A DNA stretch of 64,000 nucleotides from Candidatus Sulfotelmatobacter sp. Its GTDB lineage: Bacteria; Acidobacteriota; Terriglobia; Terriglobales; Acidobacteriaceae. Positions 1 through 8,102 of this stretch are shown piece after piece. How positions within the stretch are numbered: position 1 is the first letter of the stretch; every line of letters starts with the position of its first letter. The DNA lies in the NCBI GenBank assembly GCA_025462865.1, contig JAOAPI010000171.1:1-64000 (forward strand), written 5' to 3'. The notes under the pieces are model-generated. The model was not told the DNA's origin and searched no databases. It worked only from the letters and a program-made list of their open reading frames with translations. The translations under genes were made by a program, and so were the position numbers.

Positions 1-837
1 TCCCTCATTTTCGAAGCGGCCTTCCGCGGCCGCCGTGTCGAGTTCCGTCTGTGCCGTTTGCTGATCAGAATCTTCGGGCAAATAAAAGCGCGAGAAATGC
101 TGACCTAGAATCTCTTCGGTTCGATACCCCTTGATCTTTTCGGCCCCGGCATTCCAACTGGTAACCAATCCAGAGGGATCCAGCATAAAAATGGCATAGT
201 CCTGAACGCTCTCGACCAGCAAGCGAAACCGTTCCTCGCTGTGCCGTAGTTCCTCGCCGGTCTTTTGGCGCTGAGCAATTTCAGTAAGTAAGACCTGATT
301 TGCCTTCTTCAGCTCCGCCGTTCGCCCCTCGACGCGAAATTCCAGTTCAGTTTTCGCTCGATACAACGCTTCCTCGGTGCGCCGCCGTTCGGCGATTTCG
401 TGCCGCATTGCTTCTGGACTGGGAAGCGCGAGTGCTCGAGGAATCAATCGGACCAGCAATATTGCTGTCGAAACGGAAGCCAGGGCCGTAACAGCTTTGA
501 TAGTGCCGGAAAGCCAGTAGTTCGCGTGCCACAGGTTCCAAATCTCCATGACGTGAGTGGCGCCGCAGGCCAGAATGAACACTCCAAAGCACACGAATAT
601 CCAGTTGAAAGGCAGGTCGCGCCTTTTACGGATGAAATACACAAGCGTGAATGGAATGGAGAAGTAGGCCAACGCAATCAGCGAATCTGAAACTAGATGC
701 AGCCACACTAGTCCCGTGTTCCACAGATAGCAGTATCCATGAGGCATGAAGTCGCTCGGAGAAAATACATCCCTCAAGAGTTCCACTTGATCCTCCAAAT
801 AAGGTTGCTTGCACAGCAGGCGGCAATGAAGCTCCAT
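1..837 (-). CDS. Sensor histidine kinase, ethylene-receptor-like N-terminus (partial)
   Basis: The gene runs off the left edge of the window, so only about 279 N-terminal residues are seen. I chose the ATG at 837 because an in-frame stop lies just upstream and no other ATG precedes the first membrane helix. Three membrane segments come first. The first carries the ethylene-receptor signature S50-D51 then IALAYFSIP. The second carries C91-G-A-T-H95, the Cys/His pair that binds copper in plant ETR1. A coiled-coil linker (about 140-195) and a PAS domain with the usual DYAIFMLDP and ASWN-like text follow. The kinase core, if present, lies outside the window. The family senses ethylene in plants and in Synechocystis; the ligand here is unknown. 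Sensor-domain identity is secure; the kinase output is inferred. Confidence 0.85.
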   Translation of the reverse strand, partial: MELHCRLLCKQPYLEDQVELLRDVFSPSDFMPHGYCYLWNTGLVWLHLVSDSLIALAYFSIPFTLVYFIRKRRDLPFNWIFVCFGVFILACGATHVMEIWNLWHANYWLSGTIKAVTALASVSTAILLVRLIPRALALPSPEAMRHEIAERRRTEEALYRAKTELEFRVEGRTAELKKANQVLLTEIAQRQKTGEELRHSEERFRLLVESVQDYAIFMLDPSGLVTSWNAGAEKIKGYRTEEILGQHFSRFYLPEDSDQQTAQTELDTAAAEGRFENEG

Positions 838-977
838 CTTTCGAAGAAGCCGTCATTACGTGCGGGCTTTTCGGTTGCTTGCCTTTTTCGAAGAAACTTT
901 ACTGGGCCACCCTGTCGTAGGGTTGGCGACCATTAAAACACTCGGAGTGATGAGAATCAGTCACAAAGCGGACACGC

Positions 978-1622
978 TCAGTCATTTCTAAAAATACTCC
1001 GCAGCGAATCGTTTACTTTCAAGCCAGGGGCGTATTCAATCAGTCCTGAATTCTTGAACCGCTTTATCAGAACGTTGACGCGTTGGCGGGTTGTGCCGAT
1101 CATCTCGGCCAGCGTCTGTTGACTTACTTTGGCGGCAGAATCAAATCGTCCCGGCTGGGCCAGGAAGAAGAGAGCCCGAGCTAGGCGTTCTTCACTCGAG
1201 TCCATAAGATTGTTGACCAAGGCTGACGAAATCCGTTTGTTGCGTCCCAGAAGGTAGGTGACGAAGCCATAGCATGCGTCGCCTCCCTCAAGCAAAATGC
1301 GAATGATTGCCGAGCGATCGATTCTCATCACACGCACTTCTGTAAGAGCCACTGCACTGTGAAATCGCAGAGGTTGATCTGAAGCGATGCAGCTCTCGCC
1401 GAAAAAATCTCCGGGGCAGAAAATCCCGATGATCGCTTCTTTCCCCTCCCTGGACGTTACGGTAAGTTTCACAAGGCCCTTTTGGATGTAGAAAATCGAA
1501 TCGCTAGGTCCACCCTCCGAGAAAATGATCTGCTTCTCGGTGAAGCACACAGCTTTCTTCTGAGGGCTGATCAAAGCCAGAAAAGCGGCGGTGTCGAAAA
1601 GTTTGGCCAGGTTTTGCTGCAT
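978..1622 (-). CDS. Crp/Fnr family transcriptional regulator
   Basis: 214 residues from the ATG at 1622; a TTG at 1676 would add 18 residues and has no better ribosome site. The N-terminal two thirds form a cyclic-nucleotide-binding type jelly roll with the glycine-rich turn GDFFGE near residue 90. The C-terminus is a winged helix with the recognition helix TTRQRVNVLIKRF. No four-cysteine N-terminal iron-sulfur motif is present, so this is not an oxygen-sensing Fnr in the strict sense. The short inverted repeat just upstream (1705-1719) is a possible own operator. It lies next to a run of stress genes and may control some of them, which is inference. Confidence 0.9.
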   Translation of the reverse strand: MQQNLAKLFDTAAFLALISPQKKAVCFTEKQIIFSEGGPSDSIFYIQKGLVKLTVTSREGKEAIIGIFCPGDFFGESCIASDQPLRFHSAVALTEVRVMRIDRSAIIRILLEGGDACYGFVTYLLGRNKRISSALVNNLMDSSEERLARALFFLAQPGRFDSAAKVSQQTLAEMIGTTRQRVNVLIKRFKNSGLIEYAPGLKVNDSLRSIFRND

Positions 1623-1971
1623 CGAACGCAGCCTCTTCGTTACGTAATGAGTAATCAATACCGCCTGCCGTGTCAAGGAAAGTCGATAATTTTGTCATAA
1701 ATTAAGAGTTACAAACTCTATGTGGGGTGCACGATCTCTCAGTTGCTGCGATTGGTACCCCGAGTCCTTCTCAAGCTTCTAGCGCCGAAGTCTTAGGACA
1801 CCCTGCGACCTAAGGGGGACTCATCTCTACTTTTCCTTTGGAAGTCTAACTTCCCCCTGAGGACCAATTGTTCTCATAGAGATCCGCGGCTAGCATTTTG
1901 GCTTGGGTAGTTGCCCAAACGGCTCGCACGTTGGGTTCGTGATTGGGAATAAGAATTAACGAGGATGAAAC
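1623..1971. promoter_or_regulatory. Divergent intergenic region with three short inverted repeats
   Basis: This 349-base gap between the Crp/Fnr gene and the HdeD-like gene holds no convincing gene. It contains three small perfect inverted repeats: AGAGTT-ACA-AACTCT at 1705-1719, GGAAGT-CTA-ACTTCC at 1840-1854 and TTGGG-N6-CCCAA at 1903-1918. Their position between divergent genes suits operators, but none matches the classical Crp (TGTGA-N6-TCACA) or Fnr (TTGAT-N4-ATCAA) sites. Confidence 0.4.
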
Positions 1972-2580
1972 ATGGCAGTGCTTGATATTGAAGGTTCGGG
2001 CCGCCGCTGGCGGCTATCGTGGCAGCTCGGTACTACCTTAATTATCTTCGGAATTGCTGCCTTGGGCACAATTCTCAGTTCGAACCTTGGACCACTGCCG
2101 CTACTCGGATGGCTTCTGGTTTTCAGCGGTATTGTAGAGGTCCTGCACGCCGTTCGCATCCGTCGATCTGACGGATTTCTTTTTCATCTCATCCCCGGCG
2201 TCGCCGCACTCCCTATTGGCCTACTTACGGCCACTCATCCCGCCGCCGGTGCCGTTACGTGGATGTTGGTGTTTGCCTCGGTATTCACGGTGATCGGTCT
2301 CTTCCGAGCCATTTCCGCTTTTTCGCTCAAGTTCCCCAATTGGGGGTGGACGGCCTTTGACGGGATTGTGACCGTCATATTGGGATCTGTGATGTGGGCA
2401 GCATGGGTATGGCTGATCCCCTGGTTCCTCGGCTTAGCGGCCGGAATCTCGCTCATTCTTCGTGGCTGGTCCTCGATCATGTTCGCGCAGGGGCTTCGGC
2501 GCCTGAATAGACAGCGCTCAGGAGAAGACAGGGGTCCTGAATCCCGCAGGAGGCAGACAAAAGGTTTCGCGCCAAGCTAG
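1972..2580 (+). CDS. HdeD family membrane protein
   Basis: 202 residues with about six hydrophobic helices arranged as three hairpins, the layout of the HdeD/DUF308 family. The segment WLLVFSGIVEVLHAVR and the glycines in each helix pair are typical. A short basic, hydrophilic tail follows residue 170. In E. coli, HdeD belongs to the acid fitness island and acts at high cell density in acid; the mechanism is not known. It precedes hsp20 by 46 bases on the same strand, so the two may share a transcript. Confidence 0.85.
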   Translation: MAVLDIEGSGRRWRLSWQLGTTLIIFGIAALGTILSSNLGPLPLLGWLLVFSGIVEVLHAVRIRRSDGFLFHLIPGVAALPIGLLTATHPAAGAVTWMLVFASVFTVIGLFRAISAFSLKFPNWGWTAFDGIVTVILGSVMWAAWVWLIPWFLGLAAGISLILRGWSSIMFAQGLRRLNRQRSGEDRGPESRRRQTKGFAPS

Positions 2581-2626
2581 GTCGTCCCTTAAGGAGTTTT
2601 CAAAATAACTCATACGGAGGTAGATA

Positions 2627-3298
2627 ATGTCAGCACAAAAAGGAAACCAACCGTCAACTTCGCAGTCACAATCAACGACCAGGGGAGAACAGAATTCCAG
2701 AGGGAATCAAAGCGGCCAACAGACCTCTTTGTCCCGGCGGAATGTTCTTCCCTCAGTTCCGTCCCTGTTGCTGGACCCGCTCGGTTTTTTCGATGGTAGC
2801 CCGTTCAGTTTGCTGAGGCGGATGCAACAGGAGATGAATGGAGTCTTTGCCCAACCCGGAGTCAACTCCCAGGGAGCTTCTAACGCTGTCTGGGTTCCGC
2901 CGATCGAGGTCGCCTACCGCGATGGCAATTTTGTGGTCTCCGCCGAATTACCCGGTCTTAAAGACGAGGATATTACGGTGGCGATCAGAGACAACGCCGT
3001 CGTGATTGAGGGCGAGCGCCAGATACGGCAGGAAGAAAATGAAGGCGGAATCCACCGTACGGAACTCCGCTACGGGCAGTTTTACAGGCAAATTCCTCTG
3101 CCTGAGGGAGCCAAGACAGACAACGCGCGAGCGGAGTTCAAGGACGGAGTGTTGCAAGTGAGCGTCCCGGTTCCGCAGGAACAAAAGAACGAACGTCAGA
3201 TCCCGATAGAGAACAAGGGGTCGCAACCCACTTCGTCGAAAACGTCCGAAGGAAAATCAGGGTCAAACGAGAGTTCGGATGTAAAAAAAGCGGCCTGA
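2627..3298 (+). CDS. Hsp20/alpha-crystallin small heat-shock protein
   Basis: 223 residues. A Ser/Gln/Asn-rich N-terminal arm of about 40 residues leads to an alpha-crystallin domain at roughly 85-185, recognised by VPPIEVAYRDGNFVVSAELPG, the EDI loop, and the A-x-x-x-DGVL-x-V motif (EFKDGVLQVSVP). The C-terminal tail is hydrophilic, rich in Ser and Lys, and has a QIPI motif near 197 that fits the I-x-I anchor of the family. A strong ribosome site (GGAGGT) lies ten bases upstream. It is an ATP-independent holdase that keeps unfolding proteins soluble for DnaK, which is encoded convergently just downstream. Confidence 0.95.
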   Translation: MSAQKGNQPSTSQSQSTTRGEQNSRGNQSGQQTSLSRRNVLPSVPSLLLDPLGFFDGSPFSLLRRMQQEMNGVFAQPGVNSQGASNAVWVPPIEVAYRDGNFVVSAELPGLKDEDITVAIRDNAVVIEGERQIRQEENEGGIHRTELRYGQFYRQIPLPEGAKTDNARAEFKDGVLQVSVPVPQEQKNERQIPIENKGSQPTSSKTSEGKSGSNESSDVKKAA

Positions 3299-3651
3299 AG
3301 ATTGAAGACAAGAAAAGCAACGAAGAGAGTTTGCTGGTCGTCGCGGCCGATCGCCTTTGCCCGTATCCCCGAAGGTTTGACCGGACGACCAGCAATTTAT
3401 TTCTGCAGATGAAAACCTTGCTGCCTGTCGCTACTTAGCAACCTTGCCGGAACGGATGTCAGTCGAAACCCAATCTCAGACCCAACAATAAACGCCCCTG
3501 AAGGTCGCGTCCGGCGTCCAGAGGCGTGAATGGCAGACTCAAAATTTCCGAGGTTCACCAACGAATGCCAACCGTCAGCGGGACCATCCGCGTGGGCTCA
3601 GACAGTTGATACGGGAACGGTCGGCTAAGTGGTGTCACGATTCAGACTCCA
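3299..3651. other. Intergenic region between convergent hsp20 and dnaK
   Basis: 353 bases without a supported gene. The only clear structure is the inverted repeat at 3331-3395 (listed separately). The remainder, 3400-3650, shows no start codon with a ribosome site and no protein-like reading frame. Confidence 0.5.
3331..3395 (+). terminator. 12-bp inverted repeat, probable terminator downstream of hsp20
   Basis: TTGCTGGTCGTC at 3331-3342 is the exact reverse complement of 3384-3395, with a 41-base loop. The right arm is followed by TTTATTT. It lies 33 bases after the hsp20 stop codon and between two converging genes. The loop is long for an intrinsic terminator, so the call is moderate. Confidence 0.5.
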
Positions 3652-5586
3652 CTACGCACTCTTCCGGTCGTCAACATCAACGTACTCAGCGTCCACCACA
3701 CCTTCGTCCTTAGCGCGGCCATCGGTTCCAGATTGAGGCCTCCCCGAACCGGAAGCTCCAGCTCCAGGCGTTGCGCCTTGCGGCTGCGCCGCTTTATACA
3801 TCTGCTCAGCCAGTTTGTGTGAAGTCTGGGTAAGGCGATCACGTGCCTTGTCCATGGCCTCCTTATTGCCTGACGCCAAAGCTTGTTTGGCGTCGGCCAG
3901 CGCATTCTCGACATCTCCGCGTTCAGATCCTGAGATCTTGTCCCCCTGTTCGCGCAGCATCTTTTCGACGCTGTAGACCAAAGAGTCAAGTTGATTTCTG
4001 GCTTCAATCTCCTCACGTCTCGTCTTGTCTTCGGCCGAATGCGATTCAGCTTCTTTCGCCATGCGCTCGACGTCTTCCTTGCTCAGGCCCGACGATGAAG
4101 TAATGGTGATTTTCTGATCCTTGCCTGTGGCGAGGTCTTTCGCGTTCACATTGAGGATGCCATTCGCATCAATGTCAAAGGTCACCTCGATCTGCGGCAC
4201 ACCACGCGGAGCTGGCGGAATTCCAGTCAGGAGGAACTTACCCAGCGTCCGGTTCTGCGACGCCATCGGACGCTCTCCTTGCAGTACATGGACATCTACC
4301 GCAGTCTGGTTATCGGCTGCCGTCGAAAATGTCTCCGTCTTTCGGGTAGGGATTGTCGTGTTGCGCGGGATCATAGCCGTTGCAACTCCGCCTTGCGTTT
4401 CGATCGAAAGCGTCAGCGGCGTTACATCCAGCAACAGCAGATCTTTCACATCTCCCTGAAGTACTCCACCCTGAATTGCGGCGCCCACTGCAACCACTTC
4501 ATCCGGGTTCACTCCCTTATGCGGTTCTTTGCCAAACAGTTCCTTAACCAGGGTCTGGATACGAGGCATGCGCGTCTGCCCGCCCACCAGCACTGTCTCG
4601 TCGATCTTGCTGGCTTCGACTCCAGCATCTTTCATGCACTGCTTGCAGGGCGGCACAGAACGCTGAATGAGATCCTCGACCATGGATTCAAGTTTGGCCC
4701 GTGTCAGTTTTTTGACCAGGTGCTTGGGGCCGCTGGCGTCAGCCGTGATGAAAGGCAAGTTGATCTCGGTCTCCATGGTGGTGGATAACTCGATCTTTGC
4801 CCGTTCGGCTCCGTCGCGTAGGCGCTGCAATGCCATTTCGTTGCCTTTGCCACGCAGATCGAGGCCTTCGTCTTTCTTGAACTCATCGATAAGCCAATCG
4901 ACAAGGCGTTGGTCGATGTTGTCGCCGCCCAGGTGAGTATCACCATTCGTTGCTTCAACTTCGACCAGGCCTTCGCCGACTCGGAGGATAGAAATGTCGA
5001 ACGTACCGCCGCCGAAATCATAGACGGCAATGGTCTCGTCCTTCTTCTTATCTAGGCCGTAAGCGAGCGCCGCCGCCGTGGGTTCATTGATGATCCGCTT
5101 TACATCGAGGCCGGCAATTTTTCCAGCGTCTTTCGTAGCCTGCCGCTGCGCGTCATTAAAGTAAGCGGGCACAGTAATAACCGCTTCAGTGACTTTTTCG
5201 CCCAGATAATCCTCAGCCGCTTTCTTCAGCTTTTGCAGGATCATCGCTGAAATCTGAGGCGGAGTGTATTTCTTGCCTTGAGCGACAATCACGACGTTGT
5301 CGCCGTCCCGCTCCACTTTGTAGGGGACCATTTTCAGCTCTTCGGTCACCTCGTCGTAACGCCGTCCCATGAAACGCTTGATCGAGTAGATAGTATTTGC
5401 GGGATTGGTGATTGCCTGACGTTTCGCAACCTGACCGACAAGTATTTCGCCGGTCTTGGTGAATGCGACCACCGACGGAGTTGTCCGGCCACCTTCTTCA
5501 TTGGGGATGACGTTAGGCTCTCCACCTTCAATCACAGCCACCACCGAGTTCGTCGTGCCGAGATCAATGCCAATAATCTTGGCCAT
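3652..5586 (-). CDS. dnaK: Molecular chaperone DnaK (Hsp70)
   Basis: 644 residues, the usual length. The start [11 protein letters not shown], the ATPase motifs ([14 protein letters not shown] near 190, [10 protein letters not shown] near 335), the linker [12 protein letters not shown] near 390 and the substrate domain are all intact. The C-terminus ends in an acidic DAEYVDVDD tail, typical of full-length DnaK. An AGGAGG ribosome site precedes the ATG at 5586. It folds and refolds proteins together with DnaJ and GrpE. Neither partner gene, nor hrcA, is in the window. No CIRCE element is visible upstream. Confidence 0.98.
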   Translation of the reverse strand: MAKIIGIDLGTTNSVVAVIEGGEPNVIPNEEGGRTTPSVVAFTKTGEILVGQVAKRQAITNPANTIYSIKRFMGRRYDEVTEELKMVPYKVERDGDNVVIVAQGKKYTPPQISAMILQKLKKAAEDYLGEKVTEAVITVPAYFNDAQRQATKDAGKIAGLDVKRIINEPTAAALAYGLDKKKDETIAVYDFGGGTFDISILRVGEGLVEVEATNGDTHLGGDNIDQRLVDWLIDEFKKDEGLDLRGKGNEMALQRLRDGAERAKIELSTTMETEINLPFITADASGPKHLVKKLTRAKLESMVEDLIQRSVPPCKQCMKDAGVEASKIDETVLVGGQTRMPRIQTLVKELFGKEPHKGVNPDEVVAVGAAIQGGVLQGDVKDLLLLDVTPLTLSIETQGGVATAMIPRNTTIPTRKTETFSTAADNQTAVDVHVLQGERPMASQNRTLGKFLLTGIPPAPRGVPQIEVTFDIDANGILNVNAKDLATGKDQKITITSSSGLSKEDVERMAKEAESHSAEDKTRREEIEARNQLDSLVYSVEKMLREQGDKISGSERGDVENALADAKQALASGNKEAMDKARDRLTQTSHKLAEQMYKAAQPQGATPGAGASGSGRPQSGTDGRAKDEGVVDAEYVDVDDRKSA

Positions 5587-5648
5587 ACTGGGGCCTCCTG
5601 GGCTTTCTCAATGTGGTTGCTCCTGCCGGCGCTCGCGTTCTCTACTCG

Positions 5649-6167
5649 TTACGCGCTGGGCGGAAAATGTTCAAACATCTTCTCCACCGATTTATCAAGA
5701 TCCTTTACAGCTTTGTCCGGTTTATCGGGAAGGGTGTCGCTAGCTGATCCGCGCCAAATCAACTTCTTGCTTCTGGTATCGAACATATCGATGACCAGGG
5801 TCCCGACCTCATAGTTGTCCACGTAGGTCGTCGACTCACCAAATCCTCCCCAGCGCCAGCCCGGAAATCCGTCATAAAATGTTCGCAGCGTTGGTCGTTC
5901 GTGAGTGGTGGCGATCGCCACAATCGTCGCATCTCCGTCTGAAGGAACCTCTGTCCAGCCTTTCTTTGCCAACTCTTTGTTTACCGCTTCTCGAACGCGA
6001 TCATTCCATAGCGGGTTCTGCATTTCGACCTTGCCCCACGAATAGGTTTTGTATTGCGAGAAATTTGCGTGGTGGTCATAGTCGGTCCTGACCTCGCGGG
6101 AAAATGCCGGGATGGTTACGGCCAGAAGAATTGCAACAAACAGCGGGAAACGGACTTGAACTTTCAT
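5649..6167 (-). CDS. DUF4136 domain exported protein
   Basis: 172 residues from the ATG at 6167, chosen because AGGAGAG lies just upstream and because the protein then begins with a signal peptide (MKVQVRFPLF then a hydrophobic stretch to AFS-RE). The mature part shows the DUF4136 pattern: YDHHANFSQYKTYSW near 30, a central GDATIVAIATTHE strand and the closing LVIDMFDTRSKKLIWRGSA. The family is common in Acidobacteriota and Bacteroidota, often as lipoproteins; this copy has no lipobox Cys. Function unknown. It lies 62 bases upstream of dnaK on the same strand and may be co-transcribed. Confidence 0.85.
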   Translation of the reverse strand: MKVQVRFPLFVAILLAVTIPAFSREVRTDYDHHANFSQYKTYSWGKVEMQNPLWNDRVREAVNKELAKKGWTEVPSDGDATIVAIATTHERPTLRTFYDGFPGWRWGGFGESTTYVDNYEVGTLVIDMFDTRSKKLIWRGSASDTLPDKPDKAVKDLDKSVEKMFEHFPPSA

Positions 6168-6496
6168 ATTCTCTCCTTTCGCTCTTATGCGACTCAGACT
6201 GCCGAACCGGCGAGTTGCAAGAGCCATACCGAACAATTTCGGCTGCCTGTCCCACTCTGCCGGCAGATTGTTCCGTCAAGCGACCTCTAGAAGCGATGTT
6301 AGTCACGAGGCAGGAGCGTGACAATTGGTCGTGCGGGTGAAGTGACTTTCGGAGGGGACGCTTATAGCCCCGTAACCGATAGGTATAAGAAAACCATAAG
6401 ACTTTAGCAGTAGAAAGTTGCGCCGGGAGGCGCTGAATACAAGAGCTGAATACAAGAGAGGTGGACGAATAGCAGGAAGGTACTCAATCGGATTAC
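6168..6496. other. Intergenic region with a 13-bp tandem repeat
   Basis: 329 bases between two leftward genes with no supported gene. A 13-base unit, GCTGAATACAAGA, occurs twice head to tail at 6432-6444 and 6445-6457. I see no clear promoter or terminator. Confidence 0.5.
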
Positions 6497-6973
6497 TCAG
6501 GGAGGCGTCTCCTGCCTTACCGTGCGTGTGAGCAGTTCCTGGATTTCTGACTGCAGGTAGAACCCTTCTCCGATCAGAGGGGCCAGGCTTCCTCCGTGAA
6601 TTGCTTCCGAGAAAAGCTCTCGAGTCTGCTCATATCCGGGGATATGCACTCTCTTTACAATTTCAAGCAAATCCGCGGTTGGCATTTCGGCTTCCGCAAT
6701 CAAAGACAGCAGCAGCATTAGTCCGTCTGGCCCGACAAACCTATTGAGTGGCAAACCCTCCACGAGGCTATGATCCTTGCGGAATTCGCGTCGGTCATCG
6801 TACCCGCAGAGAGCATGAACTAACCGTAAGCCCTTGACAGTGCTCATGCCGCGCTCGTCTGCGCCGGCAAGCCACTCGACCCGACCCGCTTCGATACTGG
6901 TGATAAGGTCGCCACAGAAGGCGCAGATCCAACCTCTCGCAGAAATTCCTCGATTAAAGCTAGCCTTGTTCAT
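6497..6973 (-). CDS. Hypothetical protein with N-terminal CxxC
   Basis: 158 residues. I do not recognise the family with certainty. Near the N-terminus is CAFCGDL, and about 35 residues on is HALCGYDDR, so a Cys2-His-Cys zinc site is possible. The rest is predicted helical with no signal peptide or membrane segment. The reading frame is protein-like across its whole length and is placed neatly between two other leftward genes. A cytoplasmic zinc-binding protein is the most that can be said. Confidence 0.65.
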   Translation of the reverse strand: MNKASFNRGISARGWICAFCGDLITSIEAGRVEWLAGADERGMSTVKGLRLVHALCGYDDRREFRKDHSLVEGLPLNRFVGPDGLMLLLSLIAEAEMPTADLLEIVKRVHIPGYEQTRELFSEAIHGGSLAPLIGEGFYLQSEIQELLTRTVRQETPP

Positions 6974-7010
6974 TCCACAATCCTTTTCAATCGTTTCTTA
7001 ACTCTTGAGC

Positions 7011-7040
7011 CGACTTAAATCATCCCGACTTAAATCATCT
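7011..7040. repeat. 15-bp tandem duplication over the stop codon of the reductase gene
   Basis: The unit CGACTTAAATCATC(C/T) occurs at 7011-7025 and again at 7026-7040. The second copy contains the stop codon of the aldo/keto reductase, so the stop region was duplicated. The protein is unaffected. Confidence 0.7.
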
Positions 7041-7881
7041 CGAGGGACCGCGGCTCAGAGGGCGGCGGAAACACACGATCAAGGTCGGCCAGGTCCTCGT
7101 TGGTCAGGTGAAGGTCAAGCGCTCCGCGGTTTTGCAGAACGTGCTCCGGAACTCCTGCCCGTGGGATCGCCACAACTTTGTCTTGACGTATCACCCAGGC
7201 CAGCGCCACTTGTGCCGGAGTCGCACCATGGTGCTTTGCGATCTTCCGCAGAGTGGTGTCATCCAACATTCGGCCCTGCTCGATCGGCGAGTAGGCCATG
7301 ATCGGTATGTGGCGCTTCTGACACCACGGCAACAGATCGTACTCGATGCCCCGCCGCGAGAGGTTGTATAGCACCTGGTCGGTTGCAACAGCTTCTCCAC
7401 CTGAGAGACTTACGACCTCTTTCATATCCGAAACATCAAAATTGCTCACACCCCAATATCGGATCTTCCCGTCATGGAGCAACGCCTGGAATGCACTGAT
7501 CGTTTCATCGAGAGGTACCCGCTCGCGCCAATGCAGCAGGTAGAGATCCAGGCGATCTGTCTTAAGACGCCGCAAACTGCGCTCGCAGGCGTTCATAGTT
7601 CCGCTTCGAGTCGCATTGTGCGGCAGCACCTTGCTAACCAAAAAGACTTGGTCGCGGTGGCCTGAGATAGCTTCTCCTACGAGCTTCTCGGCGCCGCCAT
7701 TGGCATACATCTCAGCCGTGTCGATGAGCGTCATCCCCAGGTCAATGCCGGTGCGCAATGCTTGTATCTCCACCTTACGAGGATGTTTTCGCTCCGCCAT
7801 GCCCCACGTACCCTGCCCGAGCACGGGAATCGGCTCGCCATTCGACAATGTTGTAGTGCGGACTGTGGTGACTGCTAGCAT
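7030..7881 (-). CDS. Aldo/keto reductase
   Basis: 283 residues from the ATG at 7881, picked because AAGGAGGT sits eight bases upstream and the longer frame upstream does not look like protein. The TIM-barrel reductase motifs are present: the GQGTWGMAE opening, DTAEMYANGG with the catalytic Asp and Tyr near 50-57, VSKVLPHNAT with the catalytic Lys, LYLLHWR with the active-site His, and YWGVSNF. The C-terminus has the NADPH-binding IPRAG stretch. It reduces aldehydes or ketones with NADPH; the substrate is not predictable. It may detoxify carbonyls as part of the stress block. Confidence 0.93.
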   Translation of the reverse strand: MLAVTTVRTTTLSNGEPIPVLGQGTWGMAERKHPRKVEIQALRTGIDLGMTLIDTAEMYANGGAEKLVGEAISGHRDQVFLVSKVLPHNATRSGTMNACERSLRRLKTDRLDLYLLHWRERVPLDETISAFQALLHDGKIRYWGVSNFDVSDMKEVVSLSGGEAVATDQVLYNLSRRGIEYDLLPWCQKRHIPIMAYSPIEQGRMLDDTTLRKIAKHHGATPAQVALAWVIRQDKVVAIPRAGVPEHVLQNRGALDLHLTNEDLADLDRVFPPPSEPRSLEMI

Positions 7882-8102
7882 TAAACCTCCTTCACAAAGA
7901 CAATGCGTCGAGCAACTGCCGCGCGTATTGCTAGGCTGCAAGTGCGCCTGGCGCCATTTCGTCGGCGCAACACCAAATCCAGCGTGCACCCGGTTCAATC
8001 GAACGGCTCAGCTTGATCTCATTCAAATGCGCATGCACCTAGCATTTCCTATCTTCCCCCTGTTCCTGTGAGCGAGAGCTGGAAATCAATATTGTTTTTG
8101 AC

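Noticed and set aside
5587-5648. CIRCE/HrcA operator before dnaK
   Set aside because: No TTAGCACTC-N9-GAGTGCTAA-like inverted repeat is present.
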